The notes under the pieces were generated by a model that worked only from the letters and a program-made list of their open reading frames with translations, did not search any database and was not told where the DNA came from. DNA of 15,941 nucleotides from Chitinophagaceae bacterium. GTDB lineage: Bacteria; Bacteroidota; Bacteroidia; Chitinophagales; Chitinophagaceae. Both the position numbers and the translations under genes were made by a program. This document shows, one piece after another, positions 1 through 7,602 of the stretch; position 1 is the first letter of the stretch; each line of letters starts with the position of its first letter. The stretch spans positions 1 to 15,941 of the forward strand of contig JAICHT010000046.1 in the NCBI GenBank assembly GCA_025924755.1, in the 5' to 3' direction.

Positions 1-1
1 C

Positions 2-1339
2 CTGCAGCAGTGCATCGATTCGGCTATTGCCAATAACATCGCCTTAAAGCAAAGTGATGTGCTGGCGCAAAGTGCCGAGCTGGGCTGGCGGCAGGCAAAA
101 GCCAATCTCTTTCCCAACCTGAATGCCTCCGTAGACCAGGGCATCAACCAGGGCCGCAGTATTGATCCGTTTACCAATGCATTTGTAAATCAGCAGGTGG
201 TATATGGCAGTTATGGAATCAGCAGTAACGTAGTATTATTTAACGGGCTGAGCCTTCAGAATAATATCAGGCAAAATGCTCTGTCTTACCAGGCAAGTAA
301 AATGGAGTGGCAGCAGGCAAAAGATAACCTGGAGCTTTCCGTAATACTGGCTTACTTACAGGTGCTCACCAACCAGGATCTGGTATCGCTGGCAGTGCAG
401 CAAAGCGAGGTGAGTAAAAAACAATGGGAGCGGTTGAAAATTTTAGACCAGCAAGGCGCTATTAATCCATCTCAGTTGTCGGATGTGAAAGGTGAATGGA
501 TGAACAGCGAGTTGGCCATAATAGATAGTAAGAATGCACTGGAAACGTCGAAGCTTTCGCTGGCACAACTCATGAACATCCGCTATGATACTTCACTTCA
601 AATTGAAAGGATAAGTGCCAGCGAGATCATCTCCATTTACCCCGCTACCGCAAATGATATTTATGAAAAAGCATTAAGCCAGCTTGCATTGGTGAAAGCG
701 GTGGAGCTAAGAAAGAAAAGTGCCGAGTATACAGTAAAGTCGTTGAAAGGTACGTTGTATCCGAGCCTGGTATTGGGTGGAAATGCAAATACCAATTATT
801 CCAGCGCGGCTACCCGGTCCGTACTTTTAAATACCACTGATATTGCTACCGATAACTATATCGTGCTCAATGGCAGCCAGGTGCCGGTGATGGGTAAACA
901 ATCCAATTATGCCGCCCAAAAAATTACATATGCCAATCAGCTAAACAATAATTTTTTTACTACGATAAACATAGGAATAAGGTTGCCCATTTTTAATTCA
1001 TTGCAAACGAGGTTTCGTATAAAGCAGGCAAAGCTGCAGGTGAAAAACACCGCATTAATAGAAGAAAATACCAAGGTGCAATTGCGGCAGCAAATTGACC
1101 AGGCTTATTTAAATATGACCCATACATTGAGCCGTTACAACACGTTGCAGGAGCAGGTGGCCGCTTACAGCGAATCGTTTAAAGCAGCTGAGGTGCGGTT
1201 TAATGCAGGTGTGGGCACTTCCATAGATTATATCATTGCAAAAAATAACTTAGACAGAGCCACTATTAATTTAATTAGCGCCAAATATGATTTCCTTTTC
1301 CGCAAAAAACTGCTGGATTATTATAATGTAGTAAAATAA
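2..1339 (+). CDS. TolC-family outer membrane efflux protein (5' end missing)
   Basis: Outer membrane factor of a tripartite efflux or type I secretion system. It forms the trimeric barrel and periplasmic tunnel that joins an inner membrane pump through an adaptor. The reading frame is open from the first bases of the window, so the GTG at 59 is internal and the gene starts upstream. The visible 445 residues begin with the typical CIDSAIANNIALKQS helix seen just after the signal peptide in this family. Two OEP repeats are visible: each has a long amphipathic, Gln/Asn/Ala-rich helix pair and a beta segment, the first around VVLFNGLSLQNNIRQ and the second around INIGIRLPIFNSLQTRFR. It ends in FRKKLLDYYN, as TolC homologues of Bacteroidota often do. 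Only the signal peptide and a few residues are missing. Pump and adaptor genes are presumably upstream. Its link to the sugar genes downstream is unclear, with 206 bp between them. Confidence 0.93.
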   Translation: MQQCIDSAIANNIALKQSDVLAQSAELGWRQAKANLFPNLNASVDQGINQGRSIDPFTNAFVNQQVVYGSYGISSNVVLFNGLSLQNNIRQNALSYQASKMEWQQAKDNLELSVILAYLQVLTNQDLVSLAVQQSEVSKKQWERLKILDQQGAINPSQLSDVKGEWMNSELAIIDSKNALETSKLSLAQLMNIRYDTSLQIERISASEIISIYPATANDIYEKALSQLALVKAVELRKKSAEYTVKSLKGTLYPSLVLGGNANTNYSSAATRSVLLNTTDIATDNYIVLNGSQVPVMGKQSNYAAQKITYANQLNNNFFTTINIGIRLPIFNSLQTRFRIKQAKLQVKNTALIEENTKVQLRQQIDQAYLNMTHTLSRYNTLQEQVAAYSESFKAAEVRFNAGVGTSIDYIIAKNNLDRATINLISAKYDFLFRKKLLDYYNVVK

Positions 1340-1359
1340 GAGCGACGGGTTTTTGATTT

Positions 1360-1401
1360 CTATGCCTGTGGTGGCATATTAAGATACAGGCTTACACTAT
1401 A
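1360..1401 (+). other. Pair of mutually exclusive short hairpins after the tolC-like gene
   Basis: A 6-bp stem TATGCC/GGCATA (1361-1366 with 1373-1378) shares its left arm with another 6-bp stem GCCTGT/ACAGGC (1364-1369 with 1386-1391). CTAT/ATAG could close the second structure. There is no T-run, so this is not a clear terminator. The rest of 1402-1545 shows no recognisable element. It may be a weak terminator of the efflux gene or part of the leader of the alpha-galactosidase gene, or it may be chance. Confidence 0.2.
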
Positions 1402-1545
1402 GAAAGTAATGACTGTTTCGTGCGTCTGTACTGCTGCAACAATGATGGGAGAGAAGAATACGGAATTTCTAAAAAGATTATAAGGTATTGTATTTATATT
1501 TAAACCGCTATTCTTCCAAATTATTGTTTAAAAGTGCCTTGCCAT

Positions 1546-3852
1546 ATGCAGAAAAAATCGTCACTAATTTCTTCGGTATTTCATCATTTGTATTTATTTC
1601 CATCAAAGATTAGTAAGGTTTATAAAGAGGTTTACCTACTGTCCCGATTAAGAAACAATTCGACAAGGTTTCATAAAGCGGCGGTTGCATTTATGTTGTC
1701 TATTGTTTTTCTTTCAATGAATGCACAGGCTCAAAAGCTTATTAATATAGAAACTGCGCATAATGCCGTGGTGCTTCAGGTGAATGACAGCAATTATGTA
1801 GGGATGATTTACTTTGGCCCGAAGCTCTCTAACGCTATGGAGTATGCGAATATACCGGCCATGTATAAACGCGGGGATGATTATTCCGGCATACTCAATT
1901 CGGCATATACACCCGCCGGTTCCAGCAACCTGGTAGAGCCAGCCATTGCCGTAACACATGCCGATGGCAATACATCGCTCGACCTGCGTTATGTAAGCCA
2001 TACTACCAAACAACAAGCTCCTGATATTGCACTTACCAGTATTGTGTTAAGAGATCCGGTGTATGCCGTGGAAGTAACACTGTATTACAAAACCTATTTT
2101 AAGGACGATATTATCGAGCAATGGTGCATGATCAAACAAAAAGAAAAAAGTAATATCATACTTCACAAGTTTGCATCTGCCAATTTGTATTTAACGGCCA
2201 ACAGTTACTGGCTAAAACAATACCACGGCGATTGGGCGAAGGAAATGCGACCCGAAGAAGCGCAGCTTACACACGGTATCAAAGTGTTGGATACCAAATT
2301 GGGAACCAGGGCCGATCTGTATCAGCCGCCGTCTTTTATGGTGTCGTTCGACAAAGCCGCAACTGAAGATGAAGGCAAAGTAATGTTGGGATCGCTGGAG
2401 TGGTCGGGCAATTTCCGGATAGACCTGGAAGTAGATCCGCTCAATAACCTGCGGCTGATAGCAGGCATCAATAATTTTGCATCCGACTATTCGTTGAAGC
2501 CATCGGAAGAATTTGTAACGCCTGCTTTTTTATATACCTTCTCTGACAAAGGAAAGGGCGATGCCAGCCGCAAAATGCAACACTGGGCGAGGGAGAACCG
2601 TATAGTAAACGGAACCGGTTCCAGGCTTACCTTATTGAATAATTGGGAATCTACTTTTTTTGACTTTGATGAAACCAAACTGGCAACACTTATTAAAGAT
2701 GCAAAAAAGCTGGATGTGGATTTGTTTCTTTTAGATGATGGCTGGTTTGGTAATCAGTATCCACGCAATAACGACCACGCCGGTTTGGGCGACTGGCAGG
2801 AAAATAGAAAGAAGCTTCCCAGCGGTATTGGTTATTTGGTAAAAGAGGCACAGCAGGACGGAGTAAAGTTCGGTATCTGGGTAGAGCCGGAAATGGTAAA
2901 CCCGTTCAGCAATTTATATCATACACATACCGATTGGGTAATTAAGCAGCCGGCACGTCCGGAGCATTTATACCGCAATCAATTAGTATTGGATTTGAGC
3001 AATCCAAAAGTTCAGGATTTTGTGTTTGGTGTGCTGGATACGTTGTTTACAAAAAATCCAAATCTGGCATATATCAAATGGGATTGCAATGCCGTAATTT
3101 ATAATGCATATTCCGCCTATCTTCCAAAGCAGTCGCACCTGTATATTGATTATGTGCGGGGCTTGTATAAAGTATTGGAACGGGTGCGTGCTAAATATCC
3201 GAAAGTACCGATGATGTTGTGTTCCGGTGGTGGCGGTCGTGTAGATTATGGTGCGTTGAAATACTTTACCGAGTTCTGGCCAAGCGATAATACCGATCCG
3301 CTGGAACGGATTTTCATCCAGTGGGAGTATTCCTATTTCTACCCTGCCATCGCAAGCGCTAATCACGTAACCGACTGGGGCAAACAACCTATCAAATACC
3401 GGACGGATGTGGCTATGATGGGTAAGTTGGGTTTTGATATCGTGGTAAGTAAATTGAGCGAAACTGATTTGCAGTTTTGTCAGCAGGCGGTTGCCACTTA
3501 CAAATTATTTAGTGATATAGTATGGCATGGTAACCAATATCGATTAGTGAGTCCGTGGGATAATGATATAGCTGCAGTAATGTATGTGGCAGATGATAAA
3601 AGCGATGCTATTGTATTTAATTATTTAGTGAACAACCGCTACGGCGCCGGTAGTTTATCACCAGTGCGGTTAAAAGGATTGGATGCCTCTAAGAAGTATA
3701 GCGTTAAAGAAATTAATTTGTATCCCGGAACCAAATCTACCTTAGATGGGACAAAAGAATATTCAGGCGATTATTTGATGACTATTGGTGTAAATCCGGA
3801 TGTCAATGCAAGGCGATCCAGTGTTATACTGGATGTAAAAGAAGTAAAATAA
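1546..3852 (+). CDS. GH36 alpha-galactosidase, secreted
   Basis: Retaining glycoside hydrolase that removes terminal alpha-linked galactose (some GH36 members prefer alpha-GalNAc). The 768-residue product has the three-part GH36 layout: an N-terminal beta-sandwich (about 65-340), a TIM barrel (about 360-680) and a C-terminal beta domain. Visible signatures are LLNNWESTFFDF, LLDDGWFG, FGIWVEPEMVNPFS, the nucleophile motif IKWDCN (D513) and the acid/base motif FWPSDNTD (D581) after SGGGGRVDYG. A hydrophobic stretch AVAFMLSIVFLSMNAQA ending near residue 62 looks like a signal peptide but has an unusually long charged N-region. I chose ATG 1546 because no other ATG lies upstream of the hydrophobic core. 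GTG 1534 is in frame, and a later non-ATG start is possible. The enzyme is expected in the periplasm or outside the cell. It is the first gene of the + strand sugar run; the next gene follows after 91 bp. Confidence 0.93.
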   Translation: MQKKSSLISSVFHHLYLFPSKISKVYKEVYLLSRLRNNSTRFHKAAVAFMLSIVFLSMNAQAQKLINIETAHNAVVLQVNDSNYVGMIYFGPKLSNAMEYANIPAMYKRGDDYSGILNSAYTPAGSSNLVEPAIAVTHADGNTSLDLRYVSHTTKQQAPDIALTSIVLRDPVYAVEVTLYYKTYFKDDIIEQWCMIKQKEKSNIILHKFASANLYLTANSYWLKQYHGDWAKEMRPEEAQLTHGIKVLDTKLGTRADLYQPPSFMVSFDKAATEDEGKVMLGSLEWSGNFRIDLEVDPLNNLRLIAGINNFASDYSLKPSEEFVTPAFLYTFSDKGKGDASRKMQHWARENRIVNGTGSRLTLLNNWESTFFDFDETKLATLIKDAKKLDVDLFLLDDGWFGNQYPRNNDHAGLGDWQENRKKLPSGIGYLVKEAQQDGVKFGIWVEPEMVNPFSNLYHTHTDWVIKQPARPEHLYRNQLVLDLSNPKVQDFVFGVLDTLFTKNPNLAYIKWDCNAVIYNAYSAYLPKQSHLYIDYVRGLYKVLERVRAKYPKVPMMLCSGGGGRVDYGALKYFTEFWPSDNTDPLERIFIQWEYSYFYPAIASANHVTDWGKQPIKYRTDVAMMGKLGFDIVVSKLSETDLQFCQQAVATYKLFSDIVWHGNQYRLVSPWDNDIAAVMYVADDKSDAIVFNYLVNNRYGAGSLSPVRLKGLDASKKYSVKEINLYPGTKSTLDGTKEYSGDYLMTIGVNPDVNARRSSVILDVKEVK

Positions 3853-3943
3853 AGAGTTGACCCGGCCGTTTTATCACTAGGTGCAGTTGCGGTTCACTTA
3901 TACTTTGTTGCATAATTTTAGTTAGTTATAAAACCTCAGTACG

Positions 3944-4873
3944 ATGAAAAATATCACCCGCAGAAATTTTGTAAAAGCCACCAGCAGCCTCCTGGCATTA
4001 ACTGCAGTTGCTCCTACTTCTTACTTTAAAAAGAAGGAGCAACTTTTGTCTTTTTCCACGCTGGGTTGCCCGGATTGGTCTTTTCAAAAAATTGTAGATT
4101 TTGCTGTAGCAAATGAATACAGCGGGCTGGAGCTGCGCGGCATATTGCGGCAAATGGACTTAACCAAATGTCCTGAATTTAATAGTGCAGCTGCTATTGC
4201 TGATACCCGTAAGTTGATGTCGGATAAAGGTTTGAAGTTTGTAGATTTAGGCTCTTCGGCTACTATGCATTTTCCGGAAGGCGCCGAACGGCAAAAAAAC
4301 CTGGACGAAGCCAAGCGGTTTATTGATCTGGCGCAGCAATTGTCCTGCCCATACATCCGGGTATTCCCTAATAATTTTCCAAAAGACCAGGATAAAAAAA
4401 CCACTATGGACCTGATTGCAAAAGGCTTGGTAGAATTAGGCGCATATGCAAAAGGAAGTAATGTAATGGTGCTGATGGAAACTCATGGTGATTTAGTACA
4501 CGCCGCGGATGTAGTAACAATTATGCAAACTGCTGCGTCGTCAAAGGTAGGCCTGGTATGGGATATTGTAAATATGTGGTCGGTAACAAAAGAGCCGCCG
4601 GCGCAGGTATATCAAAAGCTGAAGCCGTACATTCATCATACCCATATTAAAGATTTAAAAATGGTAGATGGTAAAGAACAATATACATTACTGGGCAAAG
4701 GTGAAGCGCCGGTATTTGAAGGTATTGCTGCATTACTAAAAGGCGGTTACAAAGAATACTATAGTTTTGAGTGGGAAAAGTTGTGGCATCCGGAAATTGC
4801 CGCACCCGAACTGGCGCTTGCCGATTATCCAAAAACAATGCATTATTTTTTTGATACCCATATATCATCCTGA
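3944..4873 (+). CDS. Tat-exported sugar phosphate isomerase/epimerase-like TIM-barrel protein
   Basis: A member of the xylose-isomerase-like TIM-barrel (AP endonuclease 2) superfamily, whose members act as metal-dependent sugar isomerases or epimerases, although many have unknown substrates. The protein opens with a twin-arginine signal, TRRNFVKATSSLLALTAVA (R6 R7), so it should be exported folded, probably with its metal bound. Likely metal ligands in order are E179 (LMETHGD), D207 (LVWDIVN), H234 (HHTHIKDLK) and E276 (YSFEWEKLW). The full set is present, so it is likely active. Length (309 residues) is typical. Chitinophagaceae often encode such Tat-tagged isomerase-like proteins beside glycoside hydrolases, where they may process sugars in the periplasm. 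The specific reaction cannot be read from the sequence. Start ATG 3944 places the Tat motif at the usual distance. Confidence 0.85.
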   Translation: MKNITRRNFVKATSSLLALTAVAPTSYFKKKEQLLSFSTLGCPDWSFQKIVDFAVANEYSGLELRGILRQMDLTKCPEFNSAAAIADTRKLMSDKGLKFVDLGSSATMHFPEGAERQKNLDEAKRFIDLAQQLSCPYIRVFPNNFPKDQDKKTTMDLIAKGLVELGAYAKGSNVMVLMETHGDLVHAADVVTIMQTAASSKVGLVWDIVNMWSVTKEPPAQVYQKLKPYIHHTHIKDLKMVDGKEQYTLLGKGEAPVFEGIAALLKGGYKEYYSFEWEKLWHPEIAAPELALADYPKTMHYFFDTHISS

Positions 4874-4912
4874 TATCAAAAAAAAACAAAAGCCGGAACA
4901 GTACCCGTTTAT

Positions 4913-5332
4913 ATGAAAGCTTTATCCTTGCTACAACCCTGGGCTACGCTGGTCGTGAGGGGCGTTAAACAAATAGAAACAAGAGGCTGGCGCACCGCTT
5001 ACAGAGGCGAACTGTTGATACATGCAAGTCTTGGCAAGGCAGGCGAATTGCTGGCAGCAGAAGCTCCTTTTACTAAATACATTTCCAATTTTAAAGAGTT
5101 GCCCTTTGGTGCTATCCTGGGCAAGGTTTATTTAGACGATATCATTCCGGTTGAGGAGCTTTTTCTTTCCGATACTGCATTAAATAAATTAACGCTTGAA
5201 GAAAAAGCATTTGGCGATTACAGCCGCGGCCGCTACGGCTGGATTTTATCAGAGCCTGTACTATTTGAAAAGCCCATACCCATAAAAGGATCGTTGATGC
5301 TTTGGGAGTACAGCGGAGTGTTACAATTTTAA
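4913..5332 (+). CDS. ASCH-domain protein
   Basis: A 139-residue protein made almost entirely of one ASCH domain, a small beta-barrel related to the PUA RNA-binding fold. The signature runs through the first 40 residues: SLLQPWA, G17, K19, ETR (22-24), W26, YRGELLIHAS, then FGAILGKVYLDDII and GRYGWIL. Members are proposed to bind RNA or modified nucleotides; E. coli YqfB, in the wider superfamily, is an N4-acetylcytidine amidohydrolase. There is no signal peptide, so it acts in the cytoplasm. It starts only 39 bp after the exported isomerase-like gene and is followed by 115 bp before the permease gene, on the same strand, so it may be co-transcribed with the sugar genes. A role in sugar metabolism is not evident. 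Function is unassigned. Confidence 0.85.
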   Translation: MKALSLLQPWATLVVRGVKQIETRGWRTAYRGELLIHASLGKAGELLAAEAPFTKYISNFKELPFGAILGKVYLDDIIPVEELFLSDTALNKLTLEEKAFGDYSRGRYGWILSEPVLFEKPIPIKGSLMLWEYSGVLQF

Positions 5333-5412
5333 AATCAACAACAAAGCTTAAATTAATGGTTCTTTTTACATTTAATAAGAACGAAGGGCATCATCTGCAA
5401 TTTTAACCGATA

Positions 5413-5425
5413 TTAGCAATGCTAA
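5413..5425. promoter_or_regulatory. Candidate operator palindrome upstream of sugar permease gene
   Basis: TTAGCAATGCTAA is a perfect 6+1+6 palindrome lying 22 bp before the permease start codon. It is the size of a dimeric repressor site. Only isolated half-sites (GCTAA) recur, in the gap before the GH2 gene, so the assignment is weak. The region 5333-5447 also contains a loose hairpin GTTCTT/AAGAAC (5359-5382). Confidence 0.25.
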
Positions 5426-5447
5426 ACAAACGATTAATACTTGCTTA

Positions 5448-6692
5448 ATGAAACGGAACTACTACATCGTAGCCCTTATAATGCTTACGTTCTTTGTCAT
5501 TTCTTTTTTAACCAATGTGATTGGCCCGCTGATACCCGATATCATTAAGGGATTCAATCTAAGCCTTACGCTGGTAGCGCTTTTGCCTTTTGCTTTTTTC
5601 ATTGCATATGGGGTAATGTCTATTCCTTCGGGCATGCTCATAGAAAAATATAAAGAAAAAAAAATAATGATTGCTGCATTTATTGTGGCTTTCTTAGGTT
5701 CATTGCTATTGGCATTAATACCCAACTATCTTACGGCCGTTTTATCCTTGTTTTTAATTGGTTGCGGTATGGCCATGCTGCAAGTTGTTATTAACCCGTT
5801 GCTACGCACTTCCGGCGGCGAAGAGCATTATGCTTTCAACTCAGTATTGGCGCAGTTAATATTCGGGCTGGCTTCTTTTTTAAGCCCATTAGTATATTCT
5901 TACCTGGTTTTAAATCTTAATAACAAGAACGGCACGCATGCGCTGGCAGCGTTTGTGCCGGAAAACCTGCCCTGGATTTCACTTTACTGGTTGTTTACTA
6001 TTATCTGTCTTTTAATGATTGTTATTATCGCCGTATCAAAATTTCCGAAAGTATTATTGAGCAGCGATGAAAAAGCAGGCCCATTGGAAACGCATTTGTT
6101 GCTGTTTAAAAACCCGGTGGTTATTTTATTTTTTGTGGCCATGATGTGTTATGTGGGTACGGAGCAGGGCGTTGCCAACTGGATGTCGCAATTTTTATCT
6201 ACGTACCATCACTACGACCCACAAACAACCGGCGCCAAAGAAGTGGCTTACTTCTGGGGATTGATGACAGCCGGCGGCGTGGTAGGTTTGTTACTATTAA
6301 AAATAATGGACAGCCGTAAAGTGCTGATAGGCTTTACGGTTCTGGCGCTGATCTGTTTATCGCTGGCGCTATTCGCTTCCGCAAAGGTTGCTTTGGTGGC
6401 TTTTCCGTTAGTAGGTTTTTTTGCTTCTGTAATGTATCCTGTTATTTTTTCGCTGGCGCTTAATTCAGTAGAAGAACATCATGGTTCTTTCTCCGGTATT
6501 ATTGTTACAGGTATCATTGGCGGCGCTATTGTTCCGTTAATCATTGGCTGGATTGGTGATCACCTGGGCCTGCGTACCGGCATGTTGTTTTTGTACCTTA
6601 CTATGGGCTATATTTTGAGTATTGGCTTTTGGGCAAAACCTATTATCACTAATAAAACCATTAACCTATTTGATAAAAAAGAAAGAACATAA
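5448..6692 (+). CDS. Sugar MFS transporter, FucP/NagP type
   Basis: A 414-residue major facilitator with about 12 hydrophobic segments, of the FHS (fucose-galactose-glucose-H+ symporter) type that includes E. coli FucP and the GlcNAc permease NagP of Gammaproteobacteria and Bacteroidota. Visible family features are TNVIGPLIPDI after TM1, IPSGMLIEKYKEKK in the TM2-TM3 loop, MLQVVINPLLRT, FNSVLAQLIFGLASFLSPL, and GAIVPLIIGWIGDHLGLR near the C-terminus. It imports a monosaccharide across the inner membrane with protons. Context (ROK kinase 9 bp downstream, then exo-glucosaminidase, NagA, NagB) makes GlcNAc or glucosamine the most likely substrate, though galactose from the GH36 enzyme cannot be excluded. 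ATG 5448 begins directly before the first membrane segment. The 9-bp gap to the kinase gene indicates co-transcription. Confidence 0.92.
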   Translation: MKRNYYIVALIMLTFFVISFLTNVIGPLIPDIIKGFNLSLTLVALLPFAFFIAYGVMSIPSGMLIEKYKEKKIMIAAFIVAFLGSLLLALIPNYLTAVLSLFLIGCGMAMLQVVINPLLRTSGGEEHYAFNSVLAQLIFGLASFLSPLVYSYLVLNLNNKNGTHALAAFVPENLPWISLYWLFTIICLLMIVIIAVSKFPKVLLSSDEKAGPLETHLLLFKNPVVILFFVAMMCYVGTEQGVANWMSQFLSTYHHYDPQTTGAKEVAYFWGLMTAGGVVGLLLLKIMDSRKVLIGFTVLALICLSLALFASAKVALVAFPLVGFFASVMYPVIFSLALNSVEEHHGSFSGIIVTGIIGGAIVPLIIGWIGDHLGLRTGMLFLYLTMGYILSIGFWAKPIITNKTINLFDKKERT

Positions 6693-6701
6693 ATCTGTGT
6701 T

Positions 6702-7550
6702 ATGAATAATGAAAATGTAATTGGAGTGGATTTGGGCGCTACTAATATCCGGGGCGCTATAGTAAGCAAGGATGCTATTTCAAACATTACCTCACAACGC
6801 ATTCGCAGCCAGGGTACGGAGGAAGAAGTGCTGCAGGACGTATTTCATTTGGTGGATGCGCTGGTAGATTCATCGGTGAAAGCCATTGGTATTGGAGTTC
6901 CGAGTGTAGTAGATATAGAACAGGGTATAGTGTACGATGTGCAATATATTCCATCATGGGTGGCCGTACCTTTAAAGAAGCGGATGCAGGATCGTTATCA
7001 TATCCCGGTTTATGTAAACAATGATGCAAACTGTTTTGCCTTGGGCGAATATTATTTCGGCAAAGGAAAAGGATATGATTCGATGATCGGGCTTACGATC
7101 GGTACCGGCGTAGGTGCTGGTATTATCATCAATCATAAATTATATCCCGGCTTCAACTGCGGTGCCGGAGAGTTTGGAACTATAGAATACCTGGATAAGG
7201 TATATGAATATTATTGCAGCGGTTCGTTCTTTCAAAATGTATATCAATTGGATGGTGAAGAAGTTTTTAAAAAAGCCAAAAGCGGCGATGCACGGGCCTT
7301 ATCTATGTATAACGAACTGGGGGCTCATTTAGGCAATGCCATCAAAGCCATCATCTACAGTTACGATCCTGAGCTGATTATACTGGGTGGCTCGGTTCGT
7401 TTTGCATATAGCTTTTTTCAGGAAGCCATGTGGCAGCGCATCAAAACCTGTGTATTTACAAAATCGGCCGAAAGGCTGCAAATAAAAGTATCAGAACTGG
7501 AAAACAGCGGCATACTGGGTGCCGCCGCTCTTTACTATGATGCTATATAA
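6702..7550 (+). CDS. ROK-family sugar kinase (probable amino-sugar kinase)
   Basis: ATP-dependent sugar kinase of the ROK group, expected to phosphorylate GlcNAc, glucosamine or glucose at O6. The phosphate-binding motif is GVDLGATNIRG (D10), the catalytic pair is in VNNDANCFALGE (N107, D108), the second ATP motif is TIGTGVGAG (133-140), and DPELIILGGSV closes the adenosine region. The usual ROK zinc site (His plus CxCGxxGC) is absent: the sequence reads GAGEFGTIEYL then YYCSGSFF, leaving a single Cys. At 282 residues it is slightly short, which fits loss of that insert. There is no N-terminal DNA-binding domain, so it is an enzyme and not a NagC-type repressor. It follows the permease by 9 bp. 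Its product would feed NagA and NagB downstream. Confidence 0.92.
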   Translation: MNNENVIGVDLGATNIRGAIVSKDAISNITSQRIRSQGTEEEVLQDVFHLVDALVDSSVKAIGIGVPSVVDIEQGIVYDVQYIPSWVAVPLKKRMQDRYHIPVYVNNDANCFALGEYYFGKGKGYDSMIGLTIGTGVGAGIIINHKLYPGFNCGAGEFGTIEYLDKVYEYYCSGSFFQNVYQLDGEEVFKKAKSGDARALSMYNELGAHLGNAIKAIIYSYDPELIILGGSVRFAYSFFQEAMWQRIKTCVFTKSAERLQIKVSELENSGILGAAALYYDAI

Positions 7551-7602
7551 CTGACCTTAAGAAATTATAAACGCTAACACTTTACACTGCTAAAATTGTA
7601 CT

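Noticed and set aside
2983..3387. 134-codon minus-strand open frame inside the GH36 gene
   Set aside because: It overlaps the catalytic-domain coding sequence with the conserved motifs on the other strand; no independent evidence.
3898..3907. TATACTTTG upstream of the Tat isomerase gene as a -7 promoter element
   Set aside because: Spacing within the element deviates from TAnnTTTG and no TTTG lies 19-21 bases upstream.
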